64,000 nt of DNA from Vespula vulgaris (Eukaryota > Arthropoda > Insecta > Hymenoptera > Vespidae). The translations under genes were made by a program, and so were the position numbers. The notes under the pieces are model-generated. The model was not told the origin of the DNA. It saw only the letters and a list, made by a program, of their open reading frames with translations, and searched no databases. The DNA lies in assembly GCF_905475345.1 (NCBI RefSeq), contig NC_066595.1, positions 430,501-494,500 on the forward strand, in the 5' to 3' direction. Of the stretch, positions 12,241 through 22,449 are shown in pieces. Within the stretch, counting starts at the first letter, position 1. Each line of letters starts with the position of its first letter.

Positions 12241-12540
12241 TAGAACAGCAACCTAGAAGAGCTGTCGGATCGTTTCGTTTACGTTCCACTCGCTTCTGAA
12301 CGCCGCTTCCCTTCTTTCTCCTACCTTCTCTTCTCCTCTCTTATTTCTTTATTATTCAACATTCTCTCTTTCTCTCCCGCGTCTCGACTCTGCAACCCCG
12401 TGAGGCACCCTCGTTATCAAGCGAAACTTTTACGGCGAAGAGCGCGGTTCGGTCTTTCAAATTTTGCTAGCCGGCCTCATTTTTGCTCGACCGGCCCATC
12501 CGTGCCTCGATAATTTGGAGACTCCGAAAGGTACAAATAA

Positions 12541-12670
12541 GGGGCGTGGGTGTGACAAAGTTTTAAAAGAGGGACGCTTGTTCGCAGGTACACCGATTGG
12601 TTCGGAACTTTAAAGTCCGCTTCGGGATTTATAGGCTATATAAATTTCGTATGTTATGGGTACAGTAAAC
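12541..12670 (+). promoter_or_regulatory. Candidate promoter: GC box, CCAAT, TATA, Inr-like
   Basis: In order on the plus strand there is GGGGCGTGGGTGTG (12541-12554, Sp/KLF type), an inverted CCAAT (ATTGG, 12596-12600), TATATAAA (12637-12644) and an Inr-like ACAGTA (A at 12664) about 27 bases after the TATA box. The order and spacing fit a polymerase II promoter. The first ATG downstream (12715) gives only a 9-codon frame, so a transcript from here might be non-coding or have an untranslated first exon. All four elements are short and could co-occur by chance. Confidence 0.28.
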
Positions 12671-13009
12671 TCTGCAGGTACTTAACGATAGACAAGTATC
12701 TCTATAGTTCGACAATGTTGCTCGTGCCAGACCTATGTCATTAGAATTTCAGTCGCACGTCGATTGAATTTATGACGTATCCTCGTCGCGAAAATTTTGA
12801 AAAAAATTTTAACGCTAAGTTTCATCGTTGCCAATTTAAGTATCTCTTACGAGTCGATTCTTGCTACGGCTAGATTCCATTCTTACGAGTGTGAAAAGTG
12901 TAGGAGAGGAGAATGGAATTTCGGTGGAAGCACGAAAAAAAAAGAAGTGAGAAACGAGAAGAGAAGAAGAGGAGGGTTGCGCCGGTGGGACAACTCGGAG
13001 AGTTACGGA

Positions 13010-13065
13010 CCATCCATGTCACGCTCGAATATTTTGGCAAATTTATGCCCAATAAAAATTAACCA
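13010..13065. promoter_or_regulatory. CG-poor AT-rich patch with TTTATGCCC
   Basis: Holds TTTATGCCC (13042-13050) followed by AATAAAAATTAACC. TTTATG-type cores are known targets of Caudal and Abd-B class homeodomains. The same nine bases occur twice more in the window. Confidence 0.22.
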
Positions 13066-13102
13066 GACCCCTTCTCGTTCTGCGGTTTTCGGCCGTGTAC
13101 GC

Positions 13103-13147
13103 TGCTAGCACGCTAGCAGCACACTAGCGGCACACTAGCGGCACATC
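13103..13147. repeat. 11-12 base minisatellite, about four copies
   Basis: Tandem units based on CTAGCGGCACA: the last two copies are identical and the earlier ones are variants (GCTAGCAGCACA and a shorter GCTAGCAC). It is the only clean tandem array of this unit size with a non-simple unit apart from the one near 32.2 kb. Confidence 0.85.
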
Positions 13148-13349
13148 GGCATCGTCGGCAGGAACGACAACCGACGGCAGCTACCACCAATACCACCGAC
13201 GATGACTTTCAAAGTCGTTTAACGACAAGGTGCCCATCGCTTTTGCCGTGCCCGTTGCGTATATGCGTGCATACGTCGAAACGTTCGTCGATTCGTTCTC
13301 TTCGTTTGGCGAGAGTACGCAAAAGCGGGGTGATTTACCGCTGAATTTT

Positions 13350-13541
13350 CTTTTTCCTCGCGTTCGATCTTTCCTCTTCTTATTTTTCTTCTTCGCTCTT
13401 CCGTCTCTTCTTCTACCCCGGACTTTTTCTTCTTTTCTTCTTTAGGAACTTCATCGCAGTCCTGACACGAAGGAAGCCTTTCCCTCTTTCCTTTTCTTCT
13501 TTTCCTTTTTGTCTCCGGGTATCTTGTCTTTTTAGTTACAG
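13350..13541 (+). repeat. Long interrupted polypyrimidine tract
   Basis: C/T-rich on the plus strand over nearly 190 bases, ending in TTAGTTACAG. On the minus strand it produces a Lys/Arg/Glu-rich 125-codon frame (13219-13596), which I attribute to composition. As a splice-acceptor environment the plus strand is excellent. Confidence 0.8.
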
Positions 13542-13734
13542 GACTTCGTCCTTCGCACCTTCCTCCGGCTCGAGTATGGCGGGGGCGCGTGAGCAAATCT
13601 CTTTAGTCTTTTTATTTCTCATTCCTCGAGAGTGCGTACGCGGGGAATGTGTCGCCGGTGTAAATCAGTCAACGTCCGCGGGGATTAGAGTTTACTGTAT
13701 CCCCGTACTCTCGGACGTCTCCTCGCAGTTCCAG
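13542..13734 (+). other. Exon-like segment with signal-peptide-like start (unproven)
   Basis: It is bounded by a strong acceptor (long polypyrimidine tract, then TTACAG at 13541) and by CAG|GTACGG at 13735. The frame is open throughout. An ATG at 13576 gives 53 codons to a phase-0 donor, starting MAGAREQ then the hydrophobic ISLVFLFLIP, followed by a Cys-containing stretch (CVRGECVAG) and NQST, a potential N-glycosylation site. That layout resembles the beginning of a secreted protein. No homologue is recognised and no next exon was found. The promoter-like region at 12.54-12.67 kb lies about 900 bases upstream on the same strand. Confidence 0.2.
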
Positions 13735-14549
13735 GTACGGCACAAGCTAGTCCCACATTGCTTTTCTGCGAATCAGATTTCTCTATAAAAAAAGAAGAAA
13801 ATAAACATTGTATGGACTCGATGAAACGATTAAACTTTGTGTCAAAGACATCCGACATTTTTTTTTCCTCGCCTGCACCGACGAGTTATGCCTTATCTTC
13901 GATTTTATACGATCGGATTTACAACGATATTAACGTCTCGCGATCGAACCAGTGACGTGTCCGTTGATCTTTCAATGGTTTTGAATGTATCACGGTATTG
14001 AATATATTATATGCTTTTGAATAAGGCGAGACGAAAGACGCAACGAAGAAGTGTATCGACGAACGCGACGTTAATTTCGTCGTGTAAAAAGAATTTACGG
14101 AGATGGGAGACGGGAGATGGATGAAACGGTTTAAATTTCGCGATAGACAGGGGTAACGAGACGGGCGAGAACGGCCCTGGTACGGCGGCGGTTAAGGTGG
14201 TTAAGGGCTAACAACTGTGACGCACTGCGACCGCAGACGCTTGTAGAGGAGAACCGAGATCGACCGCATCGGCTCTGCTTGATTTCACGGCCGCTAATTA
14301 GTCCATGCTAGCTTTGCCACACGTCTAATCGCAAATTTATAAGCCACCCTGAAAGTCTCGCGGAAGGTCGCGCGAGGGCGTAAACGATGTCGCGCTGTCG
14401 CATAAGCTTCGAGGAGAGTTCCTCGTGAATTTTAATCCCAAGGTTTTGCCTTCCTCCTTCAACGTCTCTCGCTTCTCCTGCTGTTCGAATAATACCCCAG
14501 ACCTTTCCTCAAATTTATATTTCAACTTTAAAATCTATCCATCATAAAA

Positions 14550-14565
14550 GATCTTATATAAGATT
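14550..14565. repeat. Short perfect palindrome
   Basis: ATCTTATATAAGAT is a 14-base perfect inverted repeat without spacer, in an AT-rich stretch. Confidence 0.85.
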
Positions 14566-14654
14566 TATTACCAAGTCGGTTTATTTTGACTCACCGAAAG
14601 AAGAAAGTGCAAAAATATTTCTACAATCGATTAGACGAAATACCTATTGTTTAG

Positions 14655-14890
14655 TCGAATTACCCCAGTTACAACAGCGGCACCTGCTTGCGGGGGAACA
14701 TCATTGGTAACGACAAGTCACCTAAACGATACGTTCTCGTGCTATGCGGGGTAAAAAATCGATTCGCGACACCTGCCTGTCATAAGTTCAACGGTGGTTC
14801 CCATAGCCCGACCACGAGGGATTTCGGAATCGTATCGTGTCATTACTTTTACGTACCCCTGAATATCGATGGCTGGTCGGTGCGTTAATA
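14655..14890. promoter_or_regulatory. Patch with two CACCTG E-boxes
   Basis: CACCTG occurs at 14681-14686 and at 14770-14775, in the same orientation, with TCATTGGTAAC, GTCATAAG and a G-run (CGGGGGAAC) nearby. CACCTG is the core bound by Snail-type zinc fingers and some bHLH dimers. CG content is lower than in the flanks. Confidence 0.22.
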
Positions 14891-15456
14891 ACGCACGACG
14901 TTTCATACATCAAGTGCTCTTTTTTTCGAACTCGAATAACCGTACTTCCTGTTTACTTCAACGAATTCACCTGATCGTTCGACGTGCCTAAAAATGTTTA
15001 ATTCGATCGATCGTTATGTTCCAGTCGATTTCGGAGATGAGATACCGTCGACGGGGCGCTGAAAAGGCTTCTCTTCTTTTTTTCCTCTTCTTCTTTTCAT
15101 TTTAAAACCATCAAAATGATATCAGAATTTGGACATACATATATACTTTGTGAAAAAGTAACGTAATTTCTCGACGTAATAGGGAGATAAATTTTCGATC
15201 CTTAGGTGATCGAAGTGAGACGTATTTCCATGCTAATCGCGCGTCGTATCGATCGTCGCATTAATTCTCAAGAGCGCGTTTAAGCGAGGTAGACGAGCCT
15301 GGACAGGTTCGAGGGGCCGGACTCGACGAAACGTCTTGATTTCGCGAGCGATCGTAAACTTAATCGATCGGCTCCATTAAATCGCGGCACGGTAATCGAA
15401 GCGATACACTTTTCGTGACGCCAGGGCCCTCATTTCAGAGGGAATCGCAGCTGAGG

Positions 15457-15535
15457 GGAAGAATAAAGAGGAGAAGGAGGAGGAGGGGGAGGAGAAGAAG
15501 AAGTAAAAGAAGTAACAGAAGAAGCGCGAGGAGGA
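15457..15535. repeat. Purine-rich AGG/AGA tract
   Basis: Interrupted A/G run dominated by GGA and GAA words. The minus strand reads as a Leu run. Confidence 0.85.
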
Positions 15536-15602
15536 TAGGCAGAGTTGGCCGCTCGCTCGCTTTTATCGGCCGCCGTTGTGTGCGAGACAGAGACGGAGAC
15601 GA

Positions 15603-15620
15603 AGATAGATAGATAGATAG

Positions 15621-15667
<47 letters not shown>
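15603..15667. repeat. Compound (GATA)n-(GA)n microsatellite
   Basis: About four GATA units, a short AGCGA spacer, then over 40 bases of GA, one of the longest pure GA arrays in the window. Confidence 0.97.
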
Positions 15668-15670
<3 letters not shown>

Positions 15671-16547
15671 GAGAAGGCCCCATAAAACTCTCACGTTATT
15701 TACTATGTTAATTGGCGCCCACGTCAAACACAAATTTATGCTAAAAGCTAAGATGTTATCGAGTAGCCGAGCGCGTTACGGCGCTGACAGCTCCTGCCTC
15801 CCAGTGCCGAAGCTCCGCGTTTGCGTCTTCGTCGCGCTTCTTCCGCGAGGATTCGATCGAGAAGGCCTTCGTCGAACGATGATACCGATATCGATCTTCG
15901 GCGCATCATCCTCAACCTTCTCGTTTTTTTACTCTTTCCTTCTCTACTCCTCTCCTCGCTTTATCTTTCTCTCTTCCTATCCTCGTCATATCCATCGAAC
16001 GAAAATAGCGTATTATCGGAATCGTCGCACGTTTTTCGAGTTAATTGTATTGAGATAATTTAGTTAACAGAATCGTGATCCCTTCGTTGAGATTTATACT
16101 CGGAGAGAAACTCGATTTACATAGATACCTAAGTACATGCATCCGACCGAATGAAATAGTAGTGAAAGTGATTTGGCTGCGAGGAGTGACATAATTGAGC
16201 GATCGATCATCGTCCCGATTCTGATGTCTTGATCCCATCGTCGAGATCGCGAGAGTTTCAAATACTTTTGAGAATCTAGATTGAAATGAATCGATCTCTT
16301 AATCGTTCTCGTTCTTTCACCGTCTTAAATATCTCTTCGTTTAAAGATATTCAAGTTCGTTAAAGGGTTTCCAATGGTAGAACGAGAACTATCCAGAGGG
16401 CCTACTGAGTTGCCTAGTTGCGAAGGGCAAGCTGAAAGCACGTTCGGGCCTTTCATGACTTAAAGTTTTATGGTGTCTAAGACACCACGCGGGGACCATG
16501 TGTTCTCCAGATACCACCGAGAATAATGGAATTTACGTGTAATACTA

Positions 16548-16603
16548 TTTCTCTCTCTCTTACTCTCTCCCTCTCTCTTTCTGTTCTTCTCTCTCTTTCT
16601 TCG
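16548..16603. repeat. CT-rich array, imperfect
   Basis: CT blocks separated by TTA, CCC, TGTT and TTT interruptions. Confidence 0.92.
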
Positions 16604-16756
16604 TGGGAAGAGGAAAGGAGCGTAAAATGGAGTTTTCGAAGGTGTCACGAAAAGAGCATGGAGTGTTCGCCATACGGAATGCACACGTTGCAAAATGAGT
16701 TTTTCTTTTGAAAATGCAGAACCCAAAGGCGACCGTTACGTATCAACGATTTCACT

Positions 16757-16868
16757 GTTTTCTTTTCTTTTTTTTCCTTCTTTTTCTTTTTCTTCCCTTC
16801 TTCTTCTTCTTCTTCTTCTTCTTCCTCCTCCTTCTCCTTCTTCCTTTTTTTCTTTTTTTATTCCCTTC
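16757..16868 (+). repeat. Long uninterrupted polypyrimidine tract
   Basis: More than 100 consecutive C/T bases apart from an A near the end, including about eight CTT/TTC units and CCT units. Another pyrimidine block follows (16897-16956) and ends in TCCGACAG at 16968. It could form intramolecular triplex DNA and would also act as a strong acceptor tract on the plus strand. Confidence 0.93.
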
Positions 16869-17139
16869 CACCTTCGAGCATCATCCTCCCGCGCTGTTTC
16901 TTCCTCTTCTTCTTCTTCTTCTCCATCTCTCCTCACTCTTTTTCCTCCTCCTTCTTAACGTCCGACAGGTGATTTACACGCAAGGATTTATTGCTCGCAA
17001 AATTTTACGAAAGGCTCTGACCCGCACCGAAACCGGCGTGTCGCGGTCATCCGCGCGAGAAACGACGCGCTCTTCCAGGAACGAAAAACCATTTTTTATG
17101 GGAGAGAATATTCGAATGACATCGATGGAAAGAGAGAAG

Positions 17140-17142
<3 letters not shown>

Positions 17143-17177
<35 letters not shown>
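17143..17177. repeat. (GA)n microsatellite
   Basis: About 35 bases of pure GA. Confidence 0.97.
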
Positions 17178-17181
<4 letters not shown>

Positions 17182-17624
17182 AGATATGCAATCTCGCGTG
17201 CACATACGCCGTGAAATACATTCTGGCGATACGTTTCGTAAGTCGCATCCGCGTTCTGCTTTTGGAAGATTTAAGGTATTAGGCGTGGAACGACGTCGAT
17301 AAAAATTGAAATAAGTACCTGGACGATGAAGTCCTACGTTCGTAAATTCCCAAGACCGAGCGAAGTTTAACGGAACGTTTATGTACGTACTTACGTATAC
17401 ATATCTGATATCGAGGACACTTTTTTTTCCACAGGATTTACGAATATTTTAATTCGGCCAGTCGTTTTACGGTAAGATCGAGCAATCTAATATGTCTTGA
17501 ATTTCGTGGGAAGATAAAAATGAAAAAAGGACGAGATCGAGCGAGAGGAAAAATTCGACGTTAGCAAGTTGCTCGACTTTTCGAAATGCAGAAAACGCTT
17601 AAAAAATCATTGCGAATTTTAGGT

Positions 17625-17626
<2 letters not shown>

Positions 17627-17666
<40 letters not shown>

Positions 17667-17685
17667 ATATATATATTTTTTTTTT
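17627..17685. repeat. Compound (CT)n-(TA)n-(T)n array
   Basis: About 38 bases of CT pass directly into TATATATATA and then a T run, three repeat types in one tract. Confidence 0.96.
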
Positions 17686-18379
17686 CTTCCGGCGTGTGTG
17701 TTGGTTAGGAGGACGTGGGCGTTTATGCCGTCAGTTTTATTACTTTGACGGGCGCCGTTGGCTCTACGGACGACGGCAATCGCGCCTTTACAAGCAAGAT
17801 CATTCTCCTTTATGGTTGAATTTCAATCCCGTCGGACGAGGGGCATTTCTGGAAAGCGCGCCTCTTAACGCGATCCCCTCTTGGCCGATCTCGACCGGCC
17901 ACCGATATATGTAAACGTCGAATATCGGAGATCGAGAATCCTCCGACGATCGCGCCCGTGCGATATCTCTTCGAGATTAAGTTGTTTCTTTCTACCTGAC
18001 GTTTAAAGACACTCTCGTTCGTGATATCCGCCATTGTCTAGCGTTAGGTATATATCATTTTTATGCAGCCTTTTACCCTGTATATTCTGATATCGTCATC
18101 TTCCTTCCGATACGAGGAAAAACATAATTCTGACAAATAATGACCTTTCGCTGGATAAAATCACACGGAACGAGCAAAGTTAAAAGCAATAAATTCGAAG
18201 CCGTAAGTTTCGATCGTCGTAAGTTTGGTATCGCTTTCGAGGTAACGAAAGTAAAAGTTGGCGAGTGTCGCGTACGAAGGATTCACAGAAAAGCTGCCAC
18301 CAAACAAGATCGGTGTGTGCGAGGGAGGAGAGCTGGTTTACAAAAAGAGGATAAGTCGAATCCGAGTGTTGGCAAAGCG

Positions 18380-18472
18380 CATCGAGTTCCTCCGGGTTTT
18401 TCCGCTGTAATTTATGCCCGATAATGAACCTGCACTCCGTAGATAGCGTAAGGTCAGGTGTTAATGCCGGTG
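18380..18472. promoter_or_regulatory. CG-poor patch with TTTATGCCC and a nuclear-receptor half-site
   Basis: TTTATGCCC at 18411-18419, then TAATGAACC, a TAAGGTCA half-site (AGGTCA at 18451-18456) overlapping AGGTGTTAAT. AGGTCA is the core for nuclear receptors, and an extended A-rich 5' flank is typical of monomer binders such as Ftz-F1. Confidence 0.25.
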
Positions 18473-19732
18473 CGTGTGTGGTGCGAGGAGAGTAAGGCTC
18501 CGCGTGGGACTCGTGGCACATTGGGCCCACCCGTGCGCGCGCCGCTCGACTCTCTTTCTCTTTTTCTTTCGATTCAGCGCACGAATTAGCCGTGCTCACG
18601 AGTCCGTATATGCCGGCTCGCACTTGAAATCAATGAACATCGACTGCGCGTACGTTGGGATCGCGAGTCCGACCGTGTGGGTGGTTAATTAGAAGCGATC
18701 TCGCGTCGTAGACGCGGAGAAACGGAGAGGAAAGAAATTACATCGCCCTTTCTATTTTCGACCGTGCTCCGAGATCCAGCGTTTCGATTTCGACGTTGAA
18801 TCGTATCGACCGATCAAATTTATTGAAGTTTGCCGACTGATTTATATACGCACGCGTTTATACGTGTAACTATCTATATACAAGCGTACGTACGGGAGAT
18901 GAAAAATTTCTACGAAACTAGTTCATCGTTATTTCGTGCGATTGGCCAAGCGCGATCGGTAATCTTTTAAATTAGCGTTAAATTATATCGTTTACGAGTG
19001 ACGTACGATAAGGATCGCGCCGATCGTGAAATTACGTATCTGCGGGCACGACGACGGCGAGGGTCATTTATTAAAATTACGTCAAGAATGCAGCGTTCGC
19101 GGAGCATCGGAAAGTACACAATTCGGCGTTACGAAATAGAGAGGACGAGCGGCGTCGATGAGTTGTGAGATATCTTCGCGGTACGCGCGCGTTTATGTGG
19201 GTGAGAGGCGCGAGAGAACTCGCCCTGTTTACTTTCTCTTCGAACTCGCTTCGTTTCTCGGAATCTACCGTGACTCCGATCGAGTCTTGTTTTCGATCTA
19301 TTCAAGGTTATGTCGAGCGAACGACGGAAACAACGATGCTTTTGTTTACGTTTTGCCGAATAATAGAAAAATCTATACGATACTAACGTTGATCTTACTT
19401 AGTCCTTAACGTTCCTCGAAGGAAGACGAGCGTTTTCAGCGGTCCGTCGATAGTACGGATGACTCCGAGCGACGCATACGAGCAACTTCGAGTCGTTTAA
19501 AGGCCTTACACGATCGTACGGATTCTGGAAGAGTGGTCCCAGAGAGAAACGAAAAGAGAAAAGGAGAGAGAGAGAGAAAGAAGCGACTCTCGAGATCAGC
19601 TTCGGCAGCCTCAACTTCGTGGGGTTATTCGCAATATACCCGACAACGTATTCACGATTCACGGTGTATAAAGTACGTGCTTACGAGCGTGGCACAATCG
19701 AGCGAGCCTGGACCTGAGAAAAAAGAAAGAAA

Positions 19733-19758
19733 AAGAGAGAGAGAGAGAGAGGGAGAGA
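19733..19758. repeat. GA microsatellite
   Basis: GA array with one GGG interruption. A smaller A/G array lies about 160 bases upstream. Confidence 0.93.
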
Positions 19759-20153
19759 CAAGCCCGTGGGCACGAGCTATTAAGATATTTGAATAATATT
19801 AACATGGGGAGCTCGCGAGAGCGTCGTGGTGTCGATAACGAGCTAGGAACCCGCTCGAGCGCGCGCACGCATCGGTCCCAAGGCGATGTTACGCGAGAAT
19901 TTTAGTGCTGGAGGCACCGATAAAACGGTCCCCGCAACGATGACGTCGCTCGTTCCTTGTCTTCGAACGTATCCTCTTGCAGTCGATGCAGCACGCGCTG
20001 GCTATTTCGATAGCAGGTGTCGTCGATGGACGCTCTTCTATTTTTTATCCTTTCTTTCTTCAACCTTCCCTTCGCGACGACCTTTCTCTCGCGGCAGATA
20101 GCGACTCGAGAAAAGAAGTCCTGAATATAAGAATCTTTGCGGATTAGAAAGAG

Positions 20154-20214
20154 ACACGTACGTACGTACGTGCGCGCGCATGCACACGAAAACACACGCG
20201 TATACATACACGCG
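20154..20214. repeat. Two alternating purine-pyrimidine tracts
   Basis: 20154-20188 alternates perfectly, with ACGT units, GC steps and CA steps. After a short A run, 20192-20214 alternates again. Such tracts, especially with CG and CA steps, are the classical Z-DNA-forming sequence. Confidence 0.9.
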
Positions 20215-20809
20215 GATATATAAATACCTACTCGATAGCGTCGTATCGAATTTCAAAGTAAGCAAAGGGCTCTGTTAGACTCGAGAGAATATCGTAATGG
20301 TGCTATCGCTTAATACTTTCCTCGTCGGACTTATCGTCTACGTAAAACTAACTCTTTCTATTTTACTATATTATTTCTACCGGAGAAGTGTTAGCGAGTA
20401 TCATCTCCATCGCATTTTCACAGGATCACGCGGTTTCATTCGATTTTTATAAGTCGCGCTTCCGACCTAGTTGCGATATCTCGAGGTTACAATCGCGATA
20501 CGCTCGAAGAGCACGTACAACTATGCGTCAACCAAGGAAGCCCTGAGTAAAGTCGCGATTGGAACCTACTCGGCATCGTCACTTGTTGACGGCAGCTTCT
20601 CACGTACTCGGCACGCTCGAGACGTCGATTCCTCTTATCGAACGGACGAGAACGATCCGTTCGTCGTCTCCGAGGAATGAAATCAGCTCTCGGGTGATCT
20701 CATTTCTGTGAGTCGATCCATCGGGATATTTCTGAGAATCGCTTCGCCCGACTCGATTTCGTCTCGAACGTGTCCAGGAACGTAAACTCTCTTTTTCTCT
20801 TGTCGCAAG

Positions 20810-20963
20810 CGTATGTCGTCCACATGGTGGAACAGCACAGAGGTTGGGTGTTGTTACCGTCGGTGGCCCTGGCCAGCTCATTAATGCAGGTGCAGGTACA
20901 TAACGTGAGCTCGCGCTTCGAGAGAATTTCGACGGTGGTGTATGCTCGCCATGTGTGTCGCAG
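20810..20963 (+). other. Exon-like CG-poor segment (coding or regulatory, undecided)
   Basis: It follows CTCTCTTTTTCTCTTGTCGCAAG and ends at CGCAG|GTAAAG (donor at 20964). The frame is open for the whole length, including the segment VEQHRGWVLLPSVALASS. About 85 bases from 20825 contain only two CG pairs, and the words AGCTCATTAATGCAGGTGCAG combine a homeodomain-type core with an E-box CAGGTG. The minus strand is open too and Cys-rich. With no family match, a conserved regulatory element is as likely as an exon. Confidence 0.18.
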
Positions 20964-20965
20964 GT

Positions 20966-21030
20966 AAAGAGTGAGAAAGAGAGATAAAGAGAGAGTGAGA
21001 GAGAGGGAGAGAGAGAGAGAGAGAGAGGAG
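20966..21030. repeat. GA-rich array, imperfect
   Basis: GA dinucleotides with TAAA and TGA interruptions, becoming pure in the right half. Confidence 0.94.
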
Positions 21031-21423
21031 AACAGGTAAGGGCCCGAAAAACATGTGATGGCCAGCCTCCGGCCGTGGCTTCGTTCGGGCTTCGCGTTCG
21101 AGCACGTACCACCAAGGACGCGTGGAAGGTGAGCGTGCTGCACGTTTCCAGAGAAGCGCATCGGCGAAGGATAAAACGAAAAAAACGAGTCCATCGAACA
21201 CGACGAAGATTCTCGATGCTCGAACGTTTCTCGAGGATGAAAATGAAGAATCTCCGTCAATTGCGAAGAATGTTGTTGCCGCTAGAGAAGCAAAATCTTC
21301 ATTTAGTCTTAAAACCAACAGAGCGAAGATTTTAATTGATATTAATGGCTCGTGCGCTGAGCGTTCGCACCGTTTTAATGTAGAAAGTCAAACCACACCT
21401 ACATGCGTCCTAATAATCGACGA

Positions 21424-21486
21424 CTACCTATACCTGCCTACTTACTTACCTACCTACCTACCTACCTACCTATCTATCTACCTACC
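21424..21486. repeat. (ACCT)n tetranucleotide array
   Basis: ACCT/TACC units, pure in the centre, with CTTA and CTAT variants at the edges. In one frame this is read as a Tyr-Leu-Pro-Thr period inside a 210-codon open frame (21122-21754). That frame is not considered a gene. Confidence 0.96.
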
Positions 21487-22142
21487 ATCCTCTCTTCCTT
21501 CGAATGCCGATTTTTCGCGTACGTCCATTTATATTGGCATATTTACGTCTCGAATTCATAGCTCTTTTTTTCACCGTGCGATCGAGGGCGCAGAGGTTAA
21601 TCTCGTGAAAGCGGGCAACGGTGGCTTCCCACTGCGAAATACGTCGCATTTCCATCAGCGATACGGTATTCTGCATTGGAAGATGAACGAAGACGAAGAG
21701 ATAGAACGCAGGAAGAAAGAGGACGAGAGAGAGAGGGAGAGAGAAAACGTATGAAAGATTCAATCCCAATGGAAAGATAGGAGGAAGAGCGTTCGATCGG
21801 CCAAGTGGAGGGCATCGTTCGAGACTTTGACTCTCGTGCGCTCGAGAGCGCGCGAGAGCGCGCGAGATCGCCGGTAATTAACGTCGACGGAGGCGTGGTG
21901 GCCTCCTCGGGGGCATCCTCGGCTCGTCTCTCTTTCTCCGAGACGATTCGTCTTCGTCCTACGGTGCGTGCACCTTCTTCGCGGCGTCTCACATTCGCTC
22001 ATCATCAATTTATGCAGAACAATTCAACGACGACGGTGCATTACGGAGCGTGCGCGCGCGGCGCCGGTTCAAAGACCTCGCAGCACACACACGCGCGCGA
22101 GCGTCGAGGATATAGGCACGATCGTCGGAGGACGCGAGAAAT

Positions 22143-22225
22143 TCTCTTTCTTTCTCTCTCTCTCTCTCTCTCTCTCTCCGTCTTGTTCTTTCTTTCTTTC
22201 CTTCCTTCCTTCTTTCCTTCTCTCC
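22143..22225. repeat. CT array followed by TTTC/CTTC array
   Basis: About 36 bases of CT, a short CGTCTTG break, then TTTC and TTCC tetranucleotides. Confidence 0.95.
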
Positions 22226-22449
22226 ACCCCCTTACCACCTTCGCTGACTCGCGCGCGAGCTCGTCTTTTCGTCGGCAATTAGCATACGATTGACCCTGCG
22301 CAGTGACCCTGCGCGCCTCACCTCGCCGCATACGAACGATTGAATTAAAGCGCGTTAAATACGCTCGCCGATTTCTTCCTTTTCCTTCCCTCACCCTCCC
22401 AGATAGCGATTAGAATATCGATGATCGTATCAAAGTCCTTGAGTAACTC

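Larger units (their letters stand above)
12000..20800. other. Mostly non-coding block
   Basis: Outside the entries listed individually, this stretch has CG-rich unique sequence with short unremarkable frames. The region 17.2-19.7 kb in particular shows nothing beyond a CT/TA array at 17627, small GA arrays at 19.56-19.76 kb, a CG-poor patch near 18.4 kb and scattered AT-rich words. Confidence 0.55.

Noticed and set aside
13219..13596. 125-codon highly charged minus-strand frame resembling a nuclear protein
   Set aside because: The charge comes from the complement of a polypyrimidine tract. The plus strand offers a better exon-like explanation.
21122..21754. 210-codon plus-strand frame with Tyr-Leu-Pro-Thr repeats
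   Set aside because: The repeat part is the ACCT tetranucleotide array and the Lys/Glu-rich ends follow purine bias.
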